DNA of 64,000 nucleotides from Malaciobacter mytili LMG 24559 (lineage in GTDB: Bacteria; Campylobacterota; Campylobacteria; Campylobacterales; Arcobacteraceae). Position numbers and translations under genes: made by a program. Below are positions 8,649-16,950 of the stretch, one piece after another. The notes beneath the pieces were generated by a model that saw nothing but the letters and a program-made list of their open reading frames with translations, was not told the origin of the DNA and made no database searches. The stretch lies in assembly GCF_003346775.1 (NCBI RefSeq), contig NZ_CP031219.1, forward strand, positions 1,116,001 through 1,180,000, read 5' to 3'. Each line of letters begins with the position of its first letter. Position 1 is the first letter of the stretch.

Positions 8649-9212
8649 TTATTTTAGTAACTCATTAAATTTAGCTAACCATTGTGGATGAGCTGGCCAA
8701 GCAGCAGCAGTTACTAAGTTTCCATCAACGTAAGCTGCTTCAAAACCAATATCAGTCCATGTTCCACCATTTTTATTCACATCAGGTGCACAAGCTGGAT
8801 AGCAAGAGCAAGTTTTCCCTTCTACCACATCAGCAGCAACTAAAAGTTGAATACCATGACAAATAGAAGCAATAGGTTTATTTTTAGAATTAAAATCTTT
8901 TACAATCTCAATTACTCTTGGGTATAGTCTTATATATTCAGGAGCTCTTCCTCCTGGAACTACCAATGCATCATATGTTGTTTCATCAATTTCATCAAAA
9001 GTAGCATTTAATGTAAAATTATGACCTGGTTTTTCTGTATATGTTTGATCACCTTCAAAATCATGAATGGCAGTTTTTATTTGTTCTCCAGCTTTTTTAT
9101 CTGGACATACAACATCAACTTTGTAACCTAACATAAGTAGGCATTGAAATGGTACCATTAACTCATAATCTTCAACAAAATCACCTGCTAAAATTAGTAT
9201 CTTTTTTGACAT
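8649..9212 (-). CDS. DJ-1/PfpI family protein
   Basis: The 187-residue protein has the family nucleophile elbow ASICHG with Cys near residue 117, preceded by a GGRAPEYIR segment. The family includes deglycases/glyoxalases and cysteine hydrolases. An unusual cysteine-rich stretch ([10 protein letters not shown]) follows, which recalls PfpI-like proteins with extra cysteines in some bacteria. It is transcribed first in a two-gene unit with the IclR regulator, so its substrate or product may be the IclR ligand. The ribosome binding site AAAAAAGGAG is strong. Confidence 0.85.
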   Translation of the reverse strand: MSKKILILAGDFVEDYELMVPFQCLLMLGYKVDVVCPDKKAGEQIKTAIHDFEGDQTYTEKPGHNFTLNATFDEIDETTYDALVVPGGRAPEYIRLYPRVIEIVKDFNSKNKPIASICHGIQLLVAADVVEGKTCSCYPACAPDVNKNGGTWTDIGFEAAYVDGNLVTAAAWPAHPQWLAKFNELLK

Positions 9213-9293
9213 ATTTTCTCCTTTTTTATTCTTTGAAAATATTATAAGAAAGAATATTAATAAAAAACATATATAAAATATTAATATTATATT

Positions 9294-9310
9294 GTTTCAT
9301 ATTATGAAAC
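9294..9310. promoter_or_regulatory. Palindromic operator upstream of the PfpI-IclR pair
   Basis: GTTTCATATTATGAAAC is a perfect inverted repeat with 8-base arms around one T. It ends 82 bases before the PfpI start codon and is followed on the minus strand by a TATAAT-like box. IclR relatives such as KdgR bind TGAAAC-type half sites, so the encoded IclR protein is the natural candidate to bind it. It could also act as a weak hairpin after the 73-residue gene that ends at 9316. Confidence 0.5.
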
Positions 9311-9315
9311 ACCAA

Positions 9316-9537
9316 CTATTTTATAACCCTTGCTTCTTTTATAAATTTATCCATTCCATAGCTATCTGTTACTACAAAAACTATTTCATTTTCTCCTATA
9401 ATAGCTTTAGCTTTTCCTAGTTCTATTCTATTTTCTCCATTAAAATAGTCTCTTTCTAAGTATTGTATTGTATAAATTTTCTCTTCATTTATATCCATAC
9501 TTTTTAACTCTTCTTGAGTATGTGGTATAAATTGCAT
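9316..9537 (-). CDS. Small hypothetical protein, 73 residues
   Basis: I do not recognise a family. The product starts MQFIPHTQEELKSM and has alternating polar and hydrophobic residues typical of a small beta-rich soluble domain (ENEIVFVVTDSYGMD near residues 50-64). A strong ribosome binding site (AAAAAGGAG) before the ATG at 9537 supports it as real. It is a single gene, divergent from the YitT gene and upstream of the PfpI promoter region. Confidence 0.65.
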   Translation of the reverse strand: MQFIPHTQEELKSMDINEEKIYTIQYLERDYFNGENRIELGKAKAIIGENEIVFVVTDSYGMDKFIKEARVIK

Positions 9538-9628
9538 AATTCTCCTTTTTTTGCCTAATACTAAATTATGGTAAAATAATGTTTATAACTCTCTTAATAT
9601 AAGAAGTAATTAATTTTTTGGAAAAGGT

Positions 9629-10474
9629 ATGATTGAAAAGTATTTAGAAGGTGAGATAAAAGAGTATTTTTTTATTGTTTTTGGGTGTTTATTTTTAGCT
9701 TTGGGTGTAGTTTGGTTTTTTATTCCAAATGCTTTACTAACGGGAGGAACAGCAGGTTTAGCACTATTATTGCATTATATTAGTTCTTTTAGTGTTGGTT
9801 TTTGGATGGTTGCTATAAATCTTCCTTTATTAGTAATTGGTATTAAATATTTAGGAAAAAAGTTTGCAATTAAAACAGTTATAACTATTATTTTTATTTC
9901 TTTAACAATTGATTTTTTTGCAGAAGTTTTAAAACTTCAACCTTTTGTTGAAGATAGGGTTTTAGCTGCTATTTTTGGTGGAATTTTTATAGGTATAGGT
10001 TTAGCTTTTGTTATAAAAGGAAATTCTTCAGCTGGTGGTTCAACTATCGTAGCAAGGGTTGTTGCTTCTAAAACTGAAATTAAACCAGCTCAAGTTATTT
10101 TAATTATTGATTCAATAATTATCTTCTCTTCTCTTCTTATTTTTAAAGATACTCAACAAGTTTTATATAGTATTGTAAGTATTTATATTACTGTTATTGC
10201 AATAGATAAAATTTTAACAGGTAACTTAAATAAAAAAGTTGTTCATTTAGTAACAAATGAAGTTGAAACAATGAGTAAACTAATAAAAGAAAAAATAGGA
10301 CCCTATGGAACTATTATTAGTGGAGTTGGTTTATATAATGAAGATAAAAAGATGATTTTAATTGTAATTGAAGTTACAAAGCTTCAACTTTTAAGGCAAT
10401 TGGTAAAAGAAGTGGATAAAGATGCTTTTTTAATTATAAGTGAAGCAAATGAAATGTTAGGAAGAGGTAACTAA
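9629..10474 (+). CDS. YitT family membrane protein (DUF161/DUF2179)
   Basis: The 281-residue protein has five to six membrane segments over residues 12-195 with the family motif NALLTGGTAGLALL near 32-45 and NSSAGGSTIVARVV near 131-144, then a cytosolic DUF2179 domain (about 205-281). YitT proteins are widespread bacterial membrane proteins whose transport role is not settled. The next gene begins at the base after the stop codon, so the two are translationally linked. Confidence 0.85.
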   Translation: MIEKYLEGEIKEYFFIVFGCLFLALGVVWFFIPNALLTGGTAGLALLLHYISSFSVGFWMVAINLPLLVIGIKYLGKKFAIKTVITIIFISLTIDFFAEVLKLQPFVEDRVLAAIFGGIFIGIGLAFVIKGNSSAGGSTIVARVVASKTEIKPAQVILIIDSIIIFSSLLIFKDTQQVLYSIVSIYITVIAIDKILTGNLNKKVVHLVTNEVETMSKLIKEKIGPYGTIISGVGLYNEDKKMILIVIEVTKLQLLRQLVKEVDKDAFLIISEANEMLGRGN

Positions 10475-11617
10475 TTGCAAGATTTTTATAAAAACTTAAA
10501 AACTATAAAATCTTTAGAAGAGATAACAAATGAAGCTTTATATGAAAAACTACCTTTATCTTGGTATGTTTTTTTATGTGATATAAAAGAGTCTACTTTT
10601 TTAATAAAGCAAGGTAAATATAAAGAGATAAATATGATAGCTGCTTTAAGTATTATTGGTGTATTAAATATTAATAAGCAGCTTGATTTACCCTTTGTTT
10701 TTGGTGGTGATGGCTCATATGTTTTTGTACCTTCTTTAATATTTGAGCAAACAAAAGAGGTTTTTTTACAAACAAAAATAAAAGCAAAAGAGGCTTATGA
10801 TATTGAGTTACGAATAGGGTATATTAGTATAGAAGAACTTTATAAACAAAATCAAAAATTACTTATTACAAAAATGCAAATTTCACAAGAGTATTTTCAA
10901 GCAATAATTAATGGTGGAGCTTTAGAGTATTTAGATAGATTATTAAAAGAAGATAAGTTATCAATTCCTTTTAAAAATAGTTTTAAGTATATAGCTGATT
11001 TTTCAGGTTTAGAGTGTAGATGGGAAAATATTCCTTCTCCTAAACATAGAGTTTTAACTTTACTTATTAAAAGTTTTAAAGATGATCAAAATACTTATAA
11101 AAGAGTTTTAAAAAGTATTGATTATTTAGTAGGCTCAAAAGAACAAAGAGCACCTATTATAAAAGAGAATATTGTTCTTTCTTTTAATCCAAAAGTATTA
11201 AAAAAAGAGGCATTGCTTTTTTCAAAAAATTATATACAGCAACTTTTACAAATTTTTAAATATATATTTTTTAACTTTTTAGGAAAATATCTTATGCAAA
11301 ATGGTAATAAACAGTGGAAGGAGTATAAAACAAGAGTTGTAAACTCTGTTGATACAGAAAAATTTGATGATATTTTAAGAATGGTTATTTCTTTAAATAA
11401 TAAAGAGTATAAGGCTTTACTAGATTATTTAGAACAAGAATATCAAAATAAAAAAATAGTTTATGGAACATTTAGTTCTGATTCATCTTTAATGACTTGC
11501 TTAATTTTTGAAAGACATGGTAAACATATACATTTTGTTGATGGAGATATGGGTGGATATGCAATGGCATCAAAAGAGTTTAAACAACGACAAGCTAAAA
11601 GCTTATCGTGGAAGTAA
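10475..11617 (+). CDS. DUF3095 family protein (class III cyclase-like fold)
   Basis: The 380-residue soluble protein starts with TTG directly after the YitT stop codon; GAGG lies six bases upstream and supports that start. The N-terminal half shows FLCDIKEST near residues 33-41 and FGGDGSY near 77-83. These sit where class III nucleotidyl cyclases have their metal-binding Asp and a GD turn, and the family is annotated DUF3095. Whether it makes a cyclic nucleotide is unknown. The last 23 bases overlap the convergent phosphatase-like gene. Confidence 0.75.
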   Translation: MQDFYKNLKTIKSLEEITNEALYEKLPLSWYVFLCDIKESTFLIKQGKYKEINMIAALSIIGVLNINKQLDLPFVFGGDGSYVFVPSLIFEQTKEVFLQTKIKAKEAYDIELRIGYISIEELYKQNQKLLITKMQISQEYFQAIINGGALEYLDRLLKEDKLSIPFKNSFKYIADFSGLECRWENIPSPKHRVLTLLIKSFKDDQNTYKRVLKSIDYLVGSKEQRAPIIKENIVLSFNPKVLKKEALLFSKNYIQQLLQIFKYIFFNFLGKYLMQNGNKQWKEYKTRVVNSVDTEKFDDILRMVISLNNKEYKALLDYLEQEYQNKKIVYGTFSSDSSLMTCLIFERHGKHIHFVDGDMGGYAMASKEFKQRQAKSLSWK

Positions 11618-12560
11618 CTTGTGCATGATCTGATTGTAAAAGTGAGCCATCTTTATTATCTTTTAAATGTAAATCAAATAGTTTATATTCCAAAACTTCT
11701 AAATTATTAGAAACTAAAATATAATCAAGTACATTCCCAAGATTTTTATAATATGAAGTTGCTTCTCTTTTATCTTTAGTTTTTGCTAGAAAATAGCTAT
11801 CATTCATATAGTTTTCTAAACCTAAATCCATATGTTTGTACTCTTTAAAATCATTAACTTCTAAAAGTGAACTATTTGTTAAAATATCTAAACTTAAAGA
11901 GTTTTCTTTATCATTTAAATCACCCATTGCAATAATATAAGGATTTTTTTCTTCTTGTATATCTTTTGCTAGGTGTAAAGCCTCCATAAGCCTTTGTTTT
12001 AAAGCAAAACTAAAATTTTCATTTATTGCATAAATAGATTTTTCAAGTTTTAAAGTTATATTGTCTTTTTTTGAAAATTTATATTCATATTCATTTAATC
12101 TATTTGATTTTAAATGAAAAATATAAGCTATTAGCTCTTTAGAGTCTATTTGTATAGTTGCTTTTATTGGTTTTCTAGAAAATATAAACTCTTCATTTGT
12201 ATTAAATTTTAAGCTTATATTTTTATCTTCATTAAGTGTACAAAGCTTTTTTATAGGATATTTTGAAGCAATAGCAACAACTGTTGAAATATAAATATTT
12301 GCATTTTTTTCATCTGTTTTTGGTTTATCTATTACTTCAAAATATTTATATCCTAAATTATTAACTAAAAGCTTTAATTCTTCTATGGAAAAAACTTCTT
12401 GAAAGCCTACAATATCACAATCCATTTGAAGTAACTGCTCTTTTATCCAAGCTGTTTTTTTCTTCCATTCTTCTTTTGTAAATTTATCTTTTTTAACATA
12501 CCAAGAAAAAGGAGGTGCTAAAAATTGAAAGAGATTAAATGTTCCTACTTTTATATTCAT
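11595..12560 (-). CDS. Endonuclease/exonuclease/phosphatase family protein
   Basis: The 321-residue protein fits the EEP superfamily (DNase I-like fold): VGTFNLFQF at the N terminus, DCDIVGFQEVF near residues 48-58 with the catalytic Glu, MGDLNDKENS near 212-221, and a terminal SDHAQV motif. The family includes nucleases and phosphodiesterases that cleave phosphate esters with a metal ion. No signal peptide is visible, so it should act in the cytosol. The substrate is undetermined. Confidence 0.8.
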   Translation of the reverse strand: MNIKVGTFNLFQFLAPPFSWYVKKDKFTKEEWKKKTAWIKEQLLQMDCDIVGFQEVFSIEELKLLVNNLGYKYFEVIDKPKTDEKNANIYISTVVAIASKYPIKKLCTLNEDKNISLKFNTNEEFIFSRKPIKATIQIDSKELIAYIFHLKSNRLNEYEYKFSKKDNITLKLEKSIYAINENFSFALKQRLMEALHLAKDIQEEKNPYIIAMGDLNDKENSLSLDILTNSSLLEVNDFKEYKHMDLGLENYMNDSYFLAKTKDKREATSYYKNLGNVLDYILVSNNLEVLEYKLFDLHLKDNKDGSLLQSDHAQVTSTISF

Positions 12561-12621
12561 AAATATATTCTACTATATTAAGTTTAAAAAAGATTAGTTA
12601 TACTTTGTTCAAAGGAAATTT

Positions 12622-12993
12622 ATGGAAAATATTGTTTTAACATATTTAGATGTATTTGATGAAAATAAACAAAAGAGTTTAGAATTTTCAAAGTATTTAC
12701 TAGAAGATGAGGTAAATAAAGATTCATTATTTGTTTTAAGAGTTGATGGAGAGTCTATGCAACCTGTGATAAATCATAAGGCTTTAGTAGTTGCTGATTT
12801 ATCTAAAAAACAATTAGAAAATGAAAGTATATATATAGCTTATTATGAAAATAGACTTTGGATAAAAAAAGCAGTTTTAAAAAATAAAGAGTTTTATTTA
12901 GTTTCAATTAATAAAAATTACTCTCATTTGGTATATAAAGCAAGTGAAGTTCATATTGTAGCAAAGGCATTATTGACCTTTACTAAACTTTAA
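12622..12993 (+). CDS. Stand-alone S24/LexA-type peptidase domain protein
   Basis: The 123-residue protein consists almost only of an S24 domain: VDGESMQP carries the nucleophilic Ser (about residue 45) and WIKKA near 85 supplies the Lys. In LexA-like repressors this domain follows a DNA-binding helix-turn-helix, but only about 35 residues precede it here and they do not look like one. It may be a shortened repressor or a UmuD-like self-cleaving protein; no polymerase V gene is adjacent. The ribosome binding site is CAAAGGAAA. Confidence 0.72.
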   Translation: MENIVLTYLDVFDENKQKSLEFSKYLLEDEVNKDSLFVLRVDGESMQPVINHKALVVADLSKKQLENESIYIAYYENRLWIKKAVLKNKEFYLVSINKNYSHLVYKASEVHIVAKALLTFTKL

Positions 12994-13160
12994 TTATCTT
13001 CTGTTTCTTTTAAAAGGGAAATAGCATCAATAAATTTTTGTTTTTCTTCTTCCTTCATATTATCAATACTATTTATTTGACCTTCAATCTCTTCTTTGCT
13101 TAACTCTTTTAGCATAGGAATTACCATTTTCATAAATTCATTAATATCATTTTCATTCAT
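12990..13160 (-). CDS. Small acidic helical protein, 56 residues
   Basis: An ATG at 13160 with AAAAGG seven bases upstream opens a 56-codon frame to a TAA at 12990. The product (MNENDINEFMKMVIPMLKEL at the start) is acidic, helical and tryptophan-free. I know of no family. It converges on the S24 gene with a 4-base overlap and lies upstream of the EAL gene on the opposite side. The good ribosome binding site and regular amphipathic pattern favour a real gene. Confidence 0.62.
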   Translation of the reverse strand: MNENDINEFMKMVIPMLKELSKEEIEGQINSIDNMKEEEKQKFIDAISLLKETEDN

Positions 13161-13212
13161 AATTTAGCCTTTTTTGTTTTATTATATAAAAAATTATTGA
13201 TAATTACTATGC

Positions 13213-14394
13213 TTAATTTGTTAATATATCAAAGCATAAGATAAATTTATCTTCATTTAAATTTATAACTCTTGCATAGGTTCTACACATATTGCCTGTT
13301 GCTTTTGAAATATACTTTTGACTTAAAAACTCTTTTGTTTTTGCTTCTTTTGTAATATAATAATACTCTTTTAAACTATGGTCTTCATTATGCTTAGAAG
13401 CTTGATAAAACCCCTTTGAAATTGAGTCAATTAAAGTATCATTAATTTGATTTCCTGATAAAAAATCAATTAAATAAATAGCTTCAATATTGGTATTTAC
13501 TTTCATTACTTCTTTTACTTTTTCAAAATGAAAAGTTTGTTCTTGTGAAATAGTATGAACAATATCTTTTGTTAAATGTTTCATTTTTTTTAAAATAGAG
13601 TTCTTTTTATCTATATGATTTTTAACTTCTTGTTTATATTCACTTCCAATAGTATTTATTTTCTCTAAAATATTTACTTTTATTTCATCAGTTATAGTCT
13701 CAACTGCTTTTTCAAAAAAGAAACCTTGATATACTTCTATATGATTCTTCATACAAATTAAAATTTCGTCATTTGTTTCAACACCCTCAGCTAGAGTTAA
13801 AGCTCCAATTTTATGTGAAATATCTACTATGGATTTTAATATTGACGCATTTATATAGTTTTTATTTATATTTTCAATTAAAGTTCTATCAATTTTTACA
13901 ATATCTGGCTTTACAATTGCCAATCTGTCAAAGCTTGAATACCCCGTTCCAAAATCATCTATTGCTATAATATATCCCAAATTTTTATAATATTCACAAA
14001 ACTCTTGCAAAGTGCTATTGCTATTAATTGTATCTTCTTTTATCTCTAAAACTATATTGCTTTCTTTTATATTTAACTGTTTTACTAAATTTGTAAAATC
14101 AAAGTTGTTTTTAATATTTTTATCTATAACTGATGATTCAAAGTTTAAAAATAGAAGTAGATTTTTATCTTTTTCATAATATGTAGCAAACTTTTTTATT
14201 GCCATTTCTCTTATATAATTATCAAACTCTTCTAAACATCTTTTTTTTCTAGCTTCACTTAATAGTTCTAAGGGTGAGATAAAATTATTTTCTTTATCGA
14301 AACCTCTTGTTAAAGCTTCAAAAGCAAAAATTTTTTTTTCTTTTATAGATATTATGGGTTGAAAATATACTTCAATCTTTTTATCTAAAAACAT
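13213..14394 (-). CDS. EAL-domain cyclic-di-GMP phosphodiesterase with C-terminal sensor-like domain
   Basis: The 393-residue protein begins directly with an EAL domain: FEALTRG near residues 24-30, NFES near 84, IDDFGTGYSSF near 145-155, KIDRTLI near 167-173 and AEGVET near 200-205. The metal and catalytic residues appear present, so c-di-GMP hydrolysis is expected. After residue 240 comes a linker and a domain with SQKYISKATGNMCRTYARV near 355-373 that resembles the C-terminal Cache-like domain of YkuI-type EAL proteins. It is soluble and divergent from the dsb operon. Confidence 0.86.
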   Translation of the reverse strand: MFLDKKIEVYFQPIISIKEKKIFAFEALTRGFDKENNFISPLELLSEARKKRCLEEFDNYIREMAIKKFATYYEKDKNLLLFLNFESSVIDKNIKNNFDFTNLVKQLNIKESNIVLEIKEDTINSNSTLQEFCEYYKNLGYIIAIDDFGTGYSSFDRLAIVKPDIVKIDRTLIENINKNYINASILKSIVDISHKIGALTLAEGVETNDEILICMKNHIEVYQGFFFEKAVETITDEIKVNILEKINTIGSEYKQEVKNHIDKKNSILKKMKHLTKDIVHTISQEQTFHFEKVKEVMKVNTNIEAIYLIDFLSGNQINDTLIDSISKGFYQASKHNEDHSLKEYYYITKEAKTKEFLSQKYISKATGNMCRTYARVINLNEDKFILCFDILTN

Positions 14395-14500
14395 CTATTC
14401 CCTTTTTTTAAATTGTATATTTATTATATCAAGAAGAATAAACTATATAATTTTTATACTGTTTATTTTTTATATAGTTCTTTAAAATAATTTTAATTAC

Positions 14501-14535
14501 TATACACAGAAACTACACGAAAGTTTAGATAAAAT
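14501..14535 (+). promoter_or_regulatory. Direct-repeat operator and promoter of the dsbB operon
   Basis: TATACAC (14501-14507) and ACTACAC (14512-14518) repeat at an 11-base period, followed by a TAAAAT -10 element at 14530-14535. Both the repeats and the following bases (CACG, AAA, TTT, TAAAATA) align with the promoter at 1245-1283, which also drives a DsbA-like gene. Confidence 0.5.
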
Positions 14536-14558
14536 AATAATAAAAATTAGGAATTAGT

Positions 14559-14987
14559 GTGAATACTATTGGCTCAAAAGTTATTTTTTTATGTTTTGTT
14601 ATAGCTTCAATAGCAACATTGGGAAGTCTTTTTTTTAGTGAAGTTATGCAATTTATACCTTGTTCAATGTGTTGGTATCAAAGAATTTTTATGTATCCTT
14701 TAGTGATTATTTTTCTTATAGCTTTATTATATCCTGATGATAAAGTGTTTAAATACTCTATTGGATTAGTTGTCGTTGGTCTATTTTTTGCTATTTATCA
14801 TAATTTATTAATGTTTGGAATTATCCCTGAAAGTGTTGTTCCTTGTGTTCAAGGAGTTCCTTGTAGTACAAAATATATTAATTGGTTTGGATTTATTAAT
14901 ATTCCTTTTTTATCTTTAATATCATATAGTTTGATTCTTATTTTATTACTTGCGGGAAAAAAAGGATTTTTAAAAGATGAAAAATAA
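14559..14987 (+). CDS. dsbB: Disulfide bond formation protein DsbB
   Basis: A 142-residue inner-membrane protein with four helices. The first periplasmic loop holds CSMC (near residues 32-35) followed by WYQR, and the second loop holds CVQGVPC near 100-106, the two redox pairs of the DsbB family that reoxidise DsbA and pass electrons to quinone. The start is GTG at 14559 with AGGA six bases upstream. The end overlaps the DsbA-like gene by 11 bases, so the two are translationally coupled. Confidence 0.9.
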   Translation: MNTIGSKVIFLCFVIASIATLGSLFFSEVMQFIPCSMCWYQRIFMYPLVIIFLIALLYPDDKVFKYSIGLVVVGLFFAIYHNLLMFGIIPESVVPCVQGVPCSTKYINWFGFINIPFLSLISYSLILILLLAGKKGFLKDEK

Positions 14988-15630
14988 AAAATTAGTATTT
15001 AGTTTTATTGTTATACTTTTAGCACTTTTTATTGGTGCAACATATTTATTTAATCAAAATCAAAAAAGTAAGCTTGAAGGTTTTAGTAAAAAAGATGAAG
15101 CTCCTTTTGTAAGAGAAAATGCAATTAGTTTTGGAGAAAATAAAGCAAATGTAGTTGTTGTTGAGTTTTTTGATCCTGAGTGTGAATCTTGCCAAGCATT
15201 TTATCCTGCTGTAAAAGAGGTATATAAACAATATTATAAAGATATTAAATTAGTTATTAGATATTTAGCAAATCATAAAAATTCAGCTTATATAATAAAA
15301 GTTTTAGAAGCTACAAGACTTCAAAATAAATATTTAGAGAGTTTAGAAGTGATTTTTAAATATCAACCTTTATGGGCAAATCACAATGACCCTCAACCAG
15401 AACTTGTATGGCAATATCTTCCAGAAGCTGGTCTTGATATGAAAAAGTTAAAAGAGGATTTTTTAAAACTTGATGTAAGTTTATTAATTAAAGAAGGTTT
15501 TAAAGATGCAAAAGCTTTAGGAGTTAGAGGTACTCCTACTTTTTTTGTAAATGGAAAAGAACTTAAAGAGTTAAGCTATCAAGCTTTACTTAATCTAGTA
15601 GAAAAAGAAATTTTTGAGAAGGAAAAATAG
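14977..15630 (+). CDS. Membrane-anchored DsbA-like thiol oxidoreductase (CESC)
   Basis: The 217-residue protein has an N-terminal hydrophobic anchor and a periplasmic thioredoxin fold with CESC at residues 69-72 (FFDPECESC) and a TP cis-proline site in RGTPTFFVNG near residue 187. It is a paralogue of the 1311 gene, with the same anchor style and the same position of the active site but a different dipeptide between the cysteines, which should change redox potential. Its coupling to DsbB makes it the likely DsbB substrate. The next gene starts at the base after its stop codon. Confidence 0.87.
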   Translation: MKNKKLVFSFIVILLALFIGATYLFNQNQKSKLEGFSKKDEAPFVRENAISFGENKANVVVVEFFDPECESCQAFYPAVKEVYKQYYKDIKLVIRYLANHKNSAYIIKVLEATRLQNKYLESLEVIFKYQPLWANHNDPQPELVWQYLPEAGLDMKKLKEDFLKLDVSLLIKEGFKDAKALGVRGTPTFFVNGKELKELSYQALLNLVEKEIFEKEK

Positions 15631-16197
15631 ATGAAAAAACTATACTTACCATTTTTAATTGCATTTGCAATATTTTTTACAGGATGTGGAAATGAAGAAG
15701 AGGCTGCTACTGTAATTAAAAGTAGTTCAGATTTTAAAGAGCTAAAAAAGCAAACAAATAAAACATATACATTAATGACTACAAAAAATGAAAAAATTGT
15801 TTTAACAGTAGAAAATGATATTTTAACTTCACAAGATTTAAAAAATAAAGTTGTGCTTATTAATTTTTGGGCTACTTGGTGTCCTCCTTGTATAAAAGAG
15901 ATGCCAACTTTAACGAAACTTCAAGATAAATATAAAGATGATTTTGTAATTGTTGGTGTTTTATATGAAAAAAATAAAGACTTAAAAGAGTTAGAAGCTT
16001 TTATGAATAAATATAAGATGAATTTTCCTGTAACTATAAGTGAAGAGGAAAACTTTAGAATGGCTAAAAACTTTGATGATGTTAAAAAAATCCCTGAATC
16101 ATTTTTATATGGTAAAGATGGTAAATTCTTAGAAAAATATGTTGGTTTAATAAATGAAGAAAGTTTAGAAACTCATATTAAAAATAGTTTAAAATAA
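15631..16197 (+). CDS. TlpA-like thioredoxin-fold lipoprotein
   Basis: The 188-residue protein has a lipoprotein signal (hydrophobic run ending FFTGC, Cys19) and a thioredoxin domain with FWATWCPPC, the redox cysteines being 84 and 87. TlpA/ResA-type proteins reduce thiols in the periplasm, for example apocytochromes c or copper-site cysteines. Third gene of the dsbB operon, so oxidising and reducing periplasmic activities are produced together. It ends at a strong hairpin. Confidence 0.87.
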   Translation: MKKLYLPFLIAFAIFFTGCGNEEEAATVIKSSSDFKELKKQTNKTYTLMTTKNEKIVLTVENDILTSQDLKNKVVLINFWATWCPPCIKEMPTLTKLQDKYKDDFVIVGVLYEKNKDLKELEAFMNKYKMNFPVTISEEENFRMAKNFDDVKKIPESFLYGKDGKFLEKYVGLINEESLETHIKNSLK

Positions 16198-16198
16198 A

Positions 16199-16223
16199 TA
16201 CCAAAGAGTTTAACTCTTTGGTA
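16199..16223. terminator. Bidirectional terminator between tlpA-like and glycerophosphodiesterase genes
   Basis: A perfect inverted repeat with 12-base arms (TACCAAAGAGTT / AACTCTTTGGTA) around one base lies directly after the + strand stop codon and covers the minus strand stop codon. Confidence 0.75.
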
Positions 16224-16950
16224 TATAATCTGTAAATACTGCTTTAATACCTTGTTTAAATAGTCTTTTTATCTCTTCTTGGTCATTTACTGTATAAACT
16301 AAGACTTCTATATTATTTTGTTTTAAAGCATTAATATCTAACTGATTAACTGCTTTTTTACTTATATTATATGAAACAGCTTTTAAATCTTTTAAGTAGT
16401 TTATTAAATCTTTTCTTTTTACCTCTTCATCTAATACTGCAATAGAAAAATCACTATTTTGTGAAATATATTTTAAATAGTTATGATTAAATGAAGAGAT
16501 TAAAATTTCACAACTAATATTATATTTTTTTAGCAATAAAAGTAAAACTTCTAAAGCTTTTATCTCATTAATTTCTTTTTGCATCTGTTTTATTTCTAAA
16601 TTAAAAACTATTTTTTTATCTTTTGCAAGAATTAAAAACTCTTCAAGTGAGGCTATTTTTGTTTTTTTATAGTTTAATTTTTTTATTTGATTAAATTCTA
16701 AATCTTTTATATACCAAGGTTTATACTTTTTAAATTCTTCTAGTTTTGAGATATTTGAACATCTTTTTAAAGTTTCATCATGGGTAATTATAGGAATATA
16801 ATCTTTTGTAAATTGTATGTCAAACTCTATAAAATCACAAAATTCTAAAGAGCTTATAAAAGCTTCCAAAGAGTTTTCTACAAACACTTTTCTAAAGCCT
16901 CTATGGGCACAAATTAGATTTTCTTTATTAAAATTATTAAAAAAGCTCAT
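16210..16950 (-). CDS. Glycerophosphodiester phosphodiesterase
   Basis: The 246-residue protein has the GDPD signature: CAHRGF near residues 14-19, ENSLEAF near 26-32, EFDIQFTKD near 38-46 and HDETLKR near 57-63, with the catalytic histidines in HRG and HDETL. It hydrolyses glycerophosphodiesters to glycerol 3-phosphate and an alcohol. No signal peptide, so cytosolic (UgpQ-like). It overlaps the 3-prime end of glpD by 14 bases; together they turn phospholipid headgroup remnants into dihydroxyacetone phosphate. Confidence 0.88.
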   Translation of the reverse strand: MSFFNNFNKENLICAHRGFRKVFVENSLEAFISSLEFCDFIEFDIQFTKDYIPIITHDETLKRCSNISKLEEFKKYKPWYIKDLEFNQIKKLNYKKTKIASLEEFLILAKDKKIVFNLEIKQMQKEINEIKALEVLLLLLKKYNISCEILISSFNHNYLKYISQNSDFSIAVLDEEVKRKDLINYLKDLKAVSYNISKKAVNQLDINALKQNNIEVLVYTVNDQEEIKRLFKQGIKAVFTDYIPKS

